Positions 1-6,397 of a DNA stretch of 6,783 nucleotides are shown piece by piece. Position 1 is the first letter of the stretch. Every line of letters starts with the position of its first letter. Below the pieces are notes generated by a model. The model made no database searches. It saw only the letters and a list, made by a program, of their open reading frames with translations, and was not told the origin of the DNA. The position numbers were made by a program, and so were the translations under genes. Source of the DNA: Flavobacteriales bacterium (lineage in GTDB: Bacteria > Bacteroidota > Bacteroidia > Flavobacteriales_D > Crocinitomicaceae); contig RFNX01000494.1 in the NCBI GenBank assembly GCA_009926905.1, forward strand, positions 1-6,783. Reading direction: 5' to 3'.

Positions 1-1
1 C

Positions 2-1495
2 TGTTCTGCTAATGCTACTTCGATTGTTACAGTTAATCCAACACCAACAATTACAATTATTAATGATACGATTTGTAATGGACAGAACGCAAACATCTCA
101 GCAAATGCATTGCCCGCAGGTGGATCTTATATTTGGAGCAACAATCAAACAACACCATCTTTAACAATTTCCCCAACCACAACGACAAACTATAACGTTC
201 TTTACACTTTAAACGGTTGTAACGTGACAGGAGTTGGTAATGTTACAGTTAACCCTGTACCAACTGTTCTTGTTAATACTGCTACTATTTGTGCTGGAGA
301 AACTGCCACATTAACAGCAAATCCTAATTTGCCGAATGGTACTTTTTTATGGTCGCCACAAAATCAAACGACCTCAACTATTAATGTTAATCCCAACACC
401 ACTGCGACTTATGGTGTTGTTTATACGCTAAACAATTGTCCAAGTATTCCTGTTACAGCAGTTGTGACTGTAAAACCTGTTCCAGTTCTTACAGTTACTA
501 ATCCAACTATTTGTACAGGACAGTCAGCTACTTTGCAAGCTACATCATCGCTACCTGGTGGAACTTTCGCATGGACACCGTCTGGAGAAACTACAAATTC
601 TATTATTGTAACCCCTTCAGGTACTTCTAGTTATTCAGTTCAATATACTTTGAATGGTTGTTTAAGCATTCCGGTTACATCAACGGTTACGGTCAATTCA
701 ACTCCAATACTTTCATTCGAAGCTGATAAATTAACCGGATGTGTTCCTTTAACGGTAACCTTTAGAAACACTTCAAGTCCTAATTTTGTAATGAGTAATT
801 GCGTTTGGTCATTGAGTAATGGTGCACAAATTAATGCTTGTGATTCAGTTACTTACACATTCAATTCATCTGGTTGTTTTGATTTGACATTGACAGGAAT
901 GGCAAATGGCTGTGCAGGAACAACATCTCAATCATCATATATTTGTGTAGATGATATTCCAACAGCATCCTTTTTTACAAGTCCTGGTGAGTTTACAGAG
1001 CTTTCGCAATCACTATCTTTTATCAATGGCTCTACCGGAGGAGTTTCTTACGAATGGAATTTTGGTGATGGCGAGGAGTCAGATGAAATGAGTCCAGTTC
1101 ATTTTTTCAGTAATACTACAAGTGGCTATTCTATAACGTTAATTGTAACATCAGAACTTGGTTGTGTAGGAGAAATTACAAAACCAATTGGATTTAACGA
1201 ACCAAACATTTATTACATCCCAAATACGTTTACACCAGATGGAGATGAGCACAATCAAATTTTTCAACCTATTTTTACTTCTGGCTTTGATCCGTACAAT
1301 TTTTTAATGCAGATTTACAATCGTTGGGGTGAGTTAGTTTTTGAATCAAATGATGCAAATATTGGATGGGATGGAAGTATAGATGAGTTTGGTAGAGATG
1401 CGCAACAAGGGAGTTATGTTTATAAAATCGTATTTAAGAATCCTAAAATTGATAAACGCATCATTTTAACAGGCCATGTTACTTTGTTACGTTAA
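2..1495 (+). CDS. Secreted/surface repeat protein with Ig-like and PKD domains and type B T9SS sorting domain (5' partial)
   Basis: The frame is open from base 2 to the TAA at 1493-1495, giving 497 visible residues; the N-terminus, with any signal peptide, lies upstream of the window. Visible order: the tail of one Ig-like repeat (residues 1-13), three full repeats (14-85, 86-159, 160-233), a PKD-like domain (about 236-316), a second PKD domain (about 321-397) with the classical WNFGDG motif at 352-357, and a C-terminal domain (about 403-497) with NTFTPDGD, YNRWGELVF, GWDG, GSYVYK and a final GHVTLLR. That ending is the gliding-motility-associated (CHU_C) type B domain, which in Bacteroidota directs export through the outer membrane by the type IX secretion system. 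The protein is therefore probably secreted or held at the cell surface. An adhesin or matrix role is inferred from the Ig/PKD build; no enzymatic domain is visible, but one could lie in the missing part. The gene ends 70 bases before the kinase gene and looks functionally separate from it. Confidence 0.9.
   Translation, partial: CSANATSIVTVNPTPTITIINDTICNGQNANISANALPAGGSYIWSNNQTTPSLTISPTTTTNYNVLYTLNGCNVTGVGNVTVNPVPTVLVNTATICAGETATLTANPNLPNGTFLWSPQNQTTSTINVNPNTTATYGVVYTLNNCPSIPVTAVVTVKPVPVLTVTNPTICTGQSATLQATSSLPGGTFAWTPSGETTNSIIVTPSGTSSYSVQYTLNGCLSIPVTSTVTVNSTPILSFEADKLTGCVPLTVTFRNTSSPNFVMSNCVWSLSNGAQINACDSVTYTFNSSGCFDLTLTGMANGCAGTTSQSSYICVDDIPTASFFTSPGEFTELSQSLSFINGSTGGVSYEWNFGDGEESDEMSPVHFFSNTTSGYSITLIVTSELGCVGEITKPIGFNEPNIYYIPNTFTPDGDEHNQIFQPIFTSGFDPYNFLMQIYNRWGELVFESNDANIGWDGSIDEFGRDAQQGSYVYKIVFKNPKIDKRIILTGHVTLLR
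41..700 (+). repeat. Three tandem Ig-like protein repeats of 72, 74 and 74 residues
   Basis: Units run 41-256, 257-478 and 479-700, in frame inside the surface-protein gene. Each opens with a TP or VP followed by a beta-strand-like stretch, then TIC-x-G-(Q/E)-x-A, a LP-x-G-(S/T) turn, W at the core, a TT...I...P...T...Y segment, and a YTLN-x-C strand, and closes with TVN or TVK. The tail of a preceding unit is visible at 2-40. The units align well as protein but have diverged clearly as DNA, so this is an old domain duplication and not a recent tandem repeat. They resemble the Ig-like domains often found with CHU_C-type C-termini in Bacteroidota; that family match is from memory. Confidence 0.85.
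707..1195 (+). other. Two PKD-type domains within the surface protein
   Basis: The first (about 707-949) begins with a PKD-like F-x-A...GC-x-P-L-x-V-x-F strand pattern and ends with YICV, but has VWSLSNG where the WxFGDG signature would be expected; it is rich in Cys. The second (about 956-1195) has SYEWNFGDG, then a SPVHFF strand and an ITLIVTSELGC strand, which is a canonical PKD layout. PKD domains are beta-sandwich spacer or binding modules common in secreted Bacteroidota proteins. The boundaries are approximate. Confidence 0.75.
1208..1492 (+). other. Type B T9SS C-terminal sorting domain (CHU_C / gliding motility-associated)
   Basis: The last 95 or so residues carry the hallmarks of this family in order: IPNTFTPDGD near the start, F-x-P in the next strand, IYNRWGELVFES, GWDGS, QQGSYVYKI and the terminal GHVTLLR. 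Length and order fit the usual family domain. In characterised Bacteroidota such domains mark cargo for the type IX secretion system. The domain is complete and the stop follows directly. Confidence 0.9.
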
Positions 1496-1523
1496 TTTCC
1501 ACTGTTAAAAAAGGTTAAGCAAT

Positions 1524-1555
1524 TTCAAAAAATCATTTGAGAATCTTTAGCTTCG
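1524..1555 (+). promoter_or_regulatory. Candidate Bacteroidota promoter for the kinase-regulator-flippase unit
   Basis: TAGCTTCG at 1548-1555 differs from the Bacteroidota -7 consensus TAnnTTTG at one base. The upstream element is weak: the best candidate is TTTC at 1523-1526, with a 21-base spacer, and there is no proper TTTG/TTG at the right distance. The start codon follows only 10 bases after the -7 box, so the transcript leader would be very short. The same TAnnTTCG form lies ahead of the Wzz gene. This is a sequence match only. Confidence 0.45.
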
Positions 1556-1565
1556 TATCCATTCT

Positions 1566-3203
1566 ATGAAAAAGATACGGCTAAGCATTGCAACAGTTCT
1601 TTTGGCTACTTCAGTTTTAAGTTTGATTATTATTCAAACTTTTCAAATGCTGCAATTATACGAGCGAAAAAATACTCAATTTCGACATAATCTAAATAAT
1701 TGTTTGGATAAAATTGCGTTTCGACACGAAAAAGCAGAAGACTATCGTCGCTACATGAACATCGTTAATAAAGACTTTAGCGGTCATTATAAAGACGTTC
1801 TCAAACAAGAGTTTAAGAATTTATTACCAGTTCAAGAATCTATTTCTATTCATGACACAAGCATTATTATAAACGGAAAAATCGAAGATTATTTAGTCAT
1901 CAAAGGAAAGGCATTTGATTCCATATCTGGTGTAAGCACTGAGCAACGCGTTTTAGCAAGAGATGTACGAGAAATCAGGGATTTATTCAATAAAAGTAAA
2001 TCTGGAAATACGAAAGACACCTCAGAAATTGCAATCCAGTTAAACCAAAAAGTGTTACAGCAAATATTCAAAAAAGCAAAATTCGTCAACGAAATGATGA
2101 TTCAAGCTTTTAGAGACAACATGTACGAAACGCCACAGAGAAGAATCGATGCAATTTTTTTGGATTCTATCATTAGAATTGAGCTTTCGAAAGAGGATTT
2201 GCCTCAGAAATACGAATTCATGATTACCAATGAGTTTGGCAGAATCATCAAATTTGACGTTGCACCAAGAACCTATAATTGCAAAATAGATTCAGTGAAA
2301 TGTGGCAAAATAGATCTCTTTCCAAGTAACGTTTTAGATGAAGACCTATACGTTCATTTGTATTTCCCGAATCGAAATGCATTCATTTTGAAAGAGATGA
2401 AAGCCTCTTTTTTCGTAACTGTTTTGTTAGTTGTTGTCATCATCATTGCATTGGTTTTTATGTTCAGAACTATTTTGGAACAACGAAAATTGTCAGAATT
2501 GAAGACGGATTTCATTTCGAATATGACACACGAATTTAAAACACCAATCTCAACCATTTCTTTAGCATGCGAGGCTTTAGGGGATTCTGATATGGTTAAT
2601 GAAGCAAGTCGAGACAACATTGCGCCTTTTGTAAAAATGATTCATCAAGAAAATAAACGTTTGGAATTATTAGTTGAAAGTATACTTCACAGTGCAGTTA
2701 TGGATAAGGGAGAAATTAGACATAATAATACGACGATAGATTTACAAGAAATCATAAATAACTTAGTTTCAAATGCTCAGTTTCGAATTCAAGGAACAAA
2801 TGGTTCTATTTCGACGCGATTTGAAGGTGCAGATTTTACGATAATTGCGGATAAAATGCACGTTACAAACATGATTGCAAACCTTATTGAAAATGCAATT
2901 AAGTACAGTCAAGAAGTTCCTGAAATCAATATTTTTTTAGAACAAAATACTAAAGGCGTAGTTTTAAGCGTTAGTGATAAAGGAATTGGTATAAAAAAAG
3001 AGCATTTACCAAAAATTTTCGATAAATTGTACCGCGTTCCAACTGGAAATGTTCACAACGTGAAAGGATTTGGTTTGGGATTAAGCTATGTGCGTTCAGT
3101 TTGCGAAGGCTATGGTTGGAATATTGATGTACAAAGTCAATTCGGTGAAGGGACTACTTTTAAAATAACCTTTAATAGTAAACAAAAATGGAAAAAAAAT
3201 TAA
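1566..3203 (+). CDS. Membrane sensor histidine kinase (two-component system, RprX-like)
   Basis: This 545-residue protein should autophosphorylate on a His in response to an envelope signal and pass the phosphate to the regulator encoded next to it. A first membrane segment lies at about 5-27, followed by roughly 250 residues of predicted periplasmic sensor domain, and a second membrane segment at about 280-301. The HisKA domain starts almost at once, with no evident HAMP linker; its H-box MTHEFKTP holds the phospho-acceptor His322. The ATPase domain shows an N-box (N439, N443), G1 box DKGIGI (D471), F-box at F485 and G2 box GFGLGL (G501, G503, G505), so catalysis looks intact. The sensor domain is not one I recognise; it has Cys239 and Cys246 close together. 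The ATG at 1566 places the first membrane helix directly at the N-terminus and lies just after a promoter-like box, which supports this start. It overlaps the regulator gene by 16 bases. The specific signal is unknown. Confidence 0.93.
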   Translation: MKKIRLSIATVLLATSVLSLIIIQTFQMLQLYERKNTQFRHNLNNCLDKIAFRHEKAEDYRRYMNIVNKDFSGHYKDVLKQEFKNLLPVQESISIHDTSIIINGKIEDYLVIKGKAFDSISGVSTEQRVLARDVREIRDLFNKSKSGNTKDTSEIAIQLNQKVLQQIFKKAKFVNEMMIQAFRDNMYETPQRRIDAIFLDSIIRIELSKEDLPQKYEFMITNEFGRIIKFDVAPRTYNCKIDSVKCGKIDLFPSNVLDEDLYVHLYFPNRNAFILKEMKASFFVTVLLVVVIIIALVFMFRTILEQRKLSELKTDFISNMTHEFKTPISTISLACEALGDSDMVNEASRDNIAPFVKMIHQENKRLELLVESILHSAVMDKGEIRHNNTTIDLQEIINNLVSNAQFRIQGTNGSISTRFEGADFTIIADKMHVTNMIANLIENAIKYSQEVPEINIFLEQNTKGVVLSVSDKGIGIKKEHLPKIFDKLYRVPTGNVHNVKGFGLGLSYVRSVCEGYGWNIDVQSQFGEGTTFKITFNSKQKWKKN

Positions 3204-3886
3204 ACATTCTTCTTGCGGAAGACGACGATAACTTAGGTCAATTATTATACACTTACCTTCAAAGTAAAGGGTTTGCTGTAACTTTAGCTAGAACTGGAAA
3301 AGCAGCTTACGAAAAATACAATGGTAACAAAACGCATTTCGATTTCATCATTTTAGACGTGATGATGCCTGAAATGGACGGCTTTACACTAGCAAAAGAA
3401 ATACGTGAATTAGATAAGCAAACACCGATTTTATTTTTGACAGCAAAGGCTTTGAAAGAAGATAAACTACACGGTTTTGACCTTGGAGCAGATGATTACA
3501 TGACAAAACCTTTCTCTATGGAAGAATTGTTGGCACGTATCACTGCAATTATGAAACGTGTGGCTCCAGAATCAAGAGATGTAAATGAATCAATGTTTGT
3601 TGGGAAAATCAAGTACGAACCAGAACTAAGTACACTTCATTTAGAAGATGGCGTTAAAAAACTAACAACAAAAGAAAATCAATTGTTGCAACTTTTGGTG
3701 AAAAACAAAAATGAGATTTTGGACCGCCAAGCAACATTAAGAGCTGTTTGGGGTGACGACAATTATTTCAACGGTCGAAGCATGGATGTTTACATTGCGA
3801 AATTGCGTAAACTGTTAAAGGAAGATCCATCTATTGAAATCATGAACATTCACGGAGTTGGTTTTAAATTAATCGTGAAAGCTTAG
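3188..3886 (+). CDS. OmpR/PhoB-family response regulator (RprY-like)
   Basis: A 232-residue cytoplasmic DNA-binding regulator. The receiver domain (about 5-122) has the acidic cluster E11-D14, the phospho-acceptor D57 in LDVMMPEMDG, T85 in FLTAKA and K107 in TKPF, so all the usual active-site residues are present, with Tyr104 near the switch surface. The C-terminal winged-helix domain (about 135-231) shows LTTKENQLLQLL, then RAVWGDDNYFNGRSMDVYIAKLRKLL as the recognition region, and ends in the IHGVGFKL hairpin typical of OmpR-type output domains. Its ATG at 3188 lies inside the 3' end of the kinase gene in another frame, so translation of the two is probably coupled and the kinase is its natural partner. 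The flippase gene starts 7 bases after its stop. Target promoters are not shown by the sequence; control of the neighbouring polysaccharide genes is an inference from position. Confidence 0.95.
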   Translation: MEKKLNILLAEDDDNLGQLLYTYLQSKGFAVTLARTGKAAYEKYNGNKTHFDFIILDVMMPEMDGFTLAKEIRELDKQTPILFLTAKALKEDKLHGFDLGADDYMTKPFSMEELLARITAIMKRVAPESRDVNESMFVGKIKYEPELSTLHLEDGVKKLTTKENQLLQLLVKNKNEILDRQATLRAVWGDDNYFNGRSMDVYIAKLRKLLKEDPSIEIMNIHGVGFKLIVKA

Positions 3887-3893
3887 ATTTTAG

Positions 3894-5324
3894 ATGCAAC
3901 GCATTTTCTTTTCCAATTTGGTGTTAATGATTTTTCTCAATTTATTGATTAAACCATTAGCGCTTTTTGGAATTGATGCTACTGTTCAAAATCGAGTCGG
4001 AGCAGCAGAGTATGGTTTGTATTTTTCCCTACTGAATGTTTCTGTGATTCTCAATATGTTGCTGGATTTAGGGATTAATAATTACACAGTTAAAAGCATT
4101 GCACAACATCCTGATGAAGCCAAAACATATTTCGGAAAAATAATCAGTTTTCGATTGTTACTCTTTGGTTTTTACGTCCTGCTATCAATAGTTTTTGCAC
4201 TAATTGTTGGTTACGATTCAAAGCAATTGTTTTTGTTATTTTTACTTTGCATCAGTCAATTTTTAATAATGACAACTGCTTATTGTAGAAGTCATTTTGC
4301 TGGTTTTCATTTCTTTAAATATGATGCACTCATGTCTGTTTTGGATAGAACATTACTCATACTATTTGGTGGTGCAGTTCTTTTTATCCCGCAGTTAGGT
4401 TTTAAGATTTCCATAGAATTATTCATTTACATTCAAATGCTATGTTACGGCATCACAACGGCAGTCGCTTTATTTTTGTTATTGAAACATGTTGAAAGGC
4501 CTTTTTTTCAATGGAATTTACCTTTTAGTTTTTCTGTTGTGAAAAAGAGTTTACCGTATGCCCTTTTGGTTGTACTGATGTTGCTTTACACAAGAATTGA
4601 CGGTGTAATGTTAGAACGCATTCATCCAAATGGGGCTTATGAATCGGGAATCTATGCACAGGGATTTCGTTTGTTGGACGCTTTGTTCATGTTTGGTATG
4701 ATCTTCGCGAATTTGCTTTTTCCATTATTTTCTCGTCAATTGAAAGAGTCAAAAGAATCCATTATTGACTTACTCAGTAATGCGGGCAATTTATTAATGG
4801 GAGGTTCAATCTTAATTGTTTTTGTGGCCATTACAAACGGATATTACCTCTTAAGATTGGTTTACGATCATGCAACTGAAGCTGTTCCTGCATTTCAATG
4901 GCTGATGCTTGGTTTTTTAGCTATTTGTATGAATTTCATTTTCGGAACACTTCTAACAGCAAATGGAAATTTACGTTTTTTAAACTGGAGTTCTTTTGTA
5001 GGAATTTTGATAAATGTAATTATAAACTTATTCTTAATTCCAAAATACGGCGCGCCAGGAGCAGCATTTACAGCTTTTATTACCCAATCATTTATCTCCG
5101 TTTTACAATTTGTGTATTGCATGCGATTGTTCAATATCAAAATCAATTGGATGCTTGTTTTGCGTTATACAATTTTGATTATCTCGCTAATTTCAATTCG
5201 ATACATCTTTAAATCAAATAGTTATGTCTTGATGATTCAGATTTTAAGTGGAACATTATTACTGTTTTTACTTTCGTTTATTCAATTCAATAATTTGAAA
5301 TCGTTGCTAATAAAAAACGTTTGA
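3894..5324 (+). CDS. Oligosaccharide flippase family protein (Wzx-like, MOP superfamily)
   Basis: A 476-residue polytopic inner-membrane protein, about the usual length for polysaccharide-export flippases. It is made almost entirely of hydrophobic helices, probably 12 to 14. The N-terminal helix NLVLMIFLNLLIKPLALFGI followed by VQNRVGAAEYGLYF, and then LDLGINNYTVK, matches the opening of Wzx/MATE-like flippases, where a polar first helix is followed by a 'G-x-x-EYG' loop. A charged central loop (RIDGVMLERIHPNGAYESGIY) and the later PKYGAPGAAFTAFI helix start also fit the family. Such proteins move undecaprenyl-linked sugar units across the inner membrane for O-antigen, capsule or exopolysaccharide. 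The gene starts 7 bases after the regulator stop and is probably cotranscribed with the two-component pair. The Wzz and ligase-like genes downstream support a polysaccharide role. The sugar substrate cannot be read from the sequence; a teichoic-acid or lipid flippase role is less likely. Confidence 0.88.
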   Translation: MQRIFFSNLVLMIFLNLLIKPLALFGIDATVQNRVGAAEYGLYFSLLNVSVILNMLLDLGINNYTVKSIAQHPDEAKTYFGKIISFRLLLFGFYVLLSIVFALIVGYDSKQLFLLFLLCISQFLIMTTAYCRSHFAGFHFFKYDALMSVLDRTLLILFGGAVLFIPQLGFKISIELFIYIQMLCYGITTAVALFLLLKHVERPFFQWNLPFSFSVVKKSLPYALLVVLMLLYTRIDGVMLERIHPNGAYESGIYAQGFRLLDALFMFGMIFANLLFPLFSRQLKESKESIIDLLSNAGNLLMGGSILIVFVAITNGYYLLRLVYDHATEAVPAFQWLMLGFLAICMNFIFGTLLTANGNLRFLNWSSFVGILINVIINLFLIPKYGAPGAAFTAFITQSFISVLQFVYCMRLFNIKINWMLVLRYTILIISLISIRYIFKSNSYVLMIQILSGTLLLFLLSFIQFNNLKSLLIKNV

Positions 5325-5355
5325 TTCAAATAAATTCAGGATTTTGCAGTTTAAG

Positions 5356-5385
5356 TTGATAAGACTTATAAAAACCTTAACTTCG
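5356..5385 (+). promoter_or_regulatory. Bacteroidota-type promoter upstream of the Wzz gene
   Basis: GTTG (TTG at 5356-5358) is separated by 19 bases from TAACTTCG at 5378-5385. This fits the Bacteroidota primary sigma pattern TTG-N(17-23)-TAnnTTTG with one mismatch in the -7 box. The ATG at 5402 lies 16 bases after the box, leaving a leader of about ten bases with no Shine-Dalgarno sequence. Its presence suggests that Wzz and the next gene can be transcribed independently of the upstream regulator-flippase unit. Confidence 0.6.
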
Positions 5386-5401
5386 TGTCGCAAAATTCAA
5401 T

Positions 5402-6397
5402 ATGGAAAAACAAGATTTAAACTTAGATACAGAGCGTAATAATTTAGTTCAGTTTATCTGGCAGCAACGCAAACCCATCATTATCATTTCAGCTTTTGCA
5501 TTCGTAGCTTCGGTGATAGTTTCATTTTTAATTACACCACTTTACCTTTCAACTGCAATCGTCTTTCCTGCTGCATCGAGTAACGTTTCTTTCTCGGAGC
5601 AACGAAATGTGAAAGCAGCAGCAATGGACTTTGGTGAAGAAGATCAAGCTGAACAATTGGTTCAAATCCTTCAATCTTCAAGAATTCGAGATAAAATCAT
5701 TAAGAAATTTGATTTGTATAAACACTATGAAATCTCTGATGATGACGCCAATAAACATTATAAATTGAACCAATCTTATAATGGTAATTTTACGTTTACC
5801 CGCACCCGTTTTGGTTCCATTCAAATTGACGTTTTAGACAAAGACCCTAAATTGGCTGCTAAAATGGCAAACGAAATCGTGGATTTAATTGATACAGTTA
5901 AAAACGAAATGATTCGCGAACGCACGATTCCTGCTTTTGAGGTAAACAAACGTAAATTAGCGCAATTGGAGAGTCAAAAAGATTTTATCCTTTTTCAATT
6001 AGATAGTCTTAATAATTTAGGAGTTGTTTCAAACGATATTCGTTCTAACTTATTTCAAGCCCTTGTAGACGCCGACAATGCGACTGAAAAAACAGAATTG
6101 AAAGACAGAATTGCAATCAACACAAAATTAGGTTCGCTTTACGATGCCCTTGAACATACACGTAATGAGTTGATTATTAAAATTGAAGAATTCCGTGTTT
6201 CTTACGAACAAGCTGAATCAGATGCGAATGCACAATTCAATCACAAATTCGTTGTTGAAAAAGCAGTTGTAGCAGATAAAAAGGAAAAACCAAAACGTAT
6301 GATTATTGTATTAATCGCTACAATTGGTGGATTCATCTTTGCTGTTTTCTTCCTTTTAATTAAACAAAGAATCCAAGAACTTAAATTGAAAGCTTAG
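5402..6397 (+). CDS. Wzz/FepE-type polysaccharide chain-length determinant
   Basis: A 331-residue inner-membrane polysaccharide co-polymerase. A short cytoplasmic N-terminus (1-24) leads into membrane segment 1 (about 25-45), then the characteristic TPLYLSTAIVFP strand of the Wzz domain, a large periplasmic region (about 46-298) rich in long charged helices, and membrane segment 2 (about 300-320) preceded by the KEKPKR motif. The last residues are short and basic, with no Walker motifs or Tyr cluster, so this is a Wzz-only protein and not a fused bacterial tyrosine autokinase. Family members set the modal length of O-antigen or capsule chains together with a Wzy polymerase. The ATG at 5402 sits 16 bases after a promoter-like -7 box and gives the expected N-terminal layout. 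The downstream membrane gene begins on the last base of its TAG, implying translational coupling, which suits a Wzz-Wzy/ligase pair. Confidence 0.9.
   Translation: MEKQDLNLDTERNNLVQFIWQQRKPIIIISAFAFVASVIVSFLITPLYLSTAIVFPAASSNVSFSEQRNVKAAAMDFGEEDQAEQLVQILQSSRIRDKIIKKFDLYKHYEISDDDANKHYKLNQSYNGNFTFTRTRFGSIQIDVLDKDPKLAAKMANEIVDLIDTVKNEMIRERTIPAFEVNKRKLAQLESQKDFILFQLDSLNNLGVVSNDIRSNLFQALVDADNATEKTELKDRIAINTKLGSLYDALEHTRNELIIKIEEFRVSYEQAESDANAQFNHKFVVEKAVVADKKEKPKRMIIVLIATIGGFIFAVFFLLIKQRIQELKLKA

Noticed and set aside
41..700. CRISPR array or recent DNA tandem repeat
   Set aside because: The periodicity is 216-222 bases, is in frame, and is conserved as protein rather than as identical DNA.
110..1495. 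TTG at 110 as the start of the surface-protein gene
   Set aside because: The frame is open back to base 2 and encodes the first part of a full Ig-like repeat plus the tail of another, so the gene clearly begins upstream of the window.
1496..1565. Possible rho-independent terminator after the surface-protein gene
   Set aside because: TTAACA (1466-1471) and TGTTAA (1503-1508) are inverted but far apart, and there is no GC-rich stem followed by a T-run.
1889..2089. Minus-strand open frame of 66 codons
   Set aside because: It lies wholly inside the kinase gene, antisense, with no recognisable motif or promoter.
2354..2620. Minus-strand open frame of 88 codons
   Set aside because: It is antisense to the kinase membrane helix 2 and HisKA region, whose motifs are intact on the + strand.
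3188..3886. PorX-type T9SS regulator, suggested by the nearby T9SS cargo gene
   Set aside because: PorX has a non-DNA-binding, phosphatase-like output region; this protein has an OmpR-type winged helix and ordinary length.
4895..5212. Overlapping small open frames on both strands within the flippase gene
   Set aside because: Both are out-of-frame shadows of the flippase; their composition is low in complexity and they have no start signals.
5325..5401. Possible terminator or small RNA between flippase and Wzz
   Set aside because: Only weak 5-bp-arm palindromes are present, with no stable stem plus T-tract; a promoter explains the space better.
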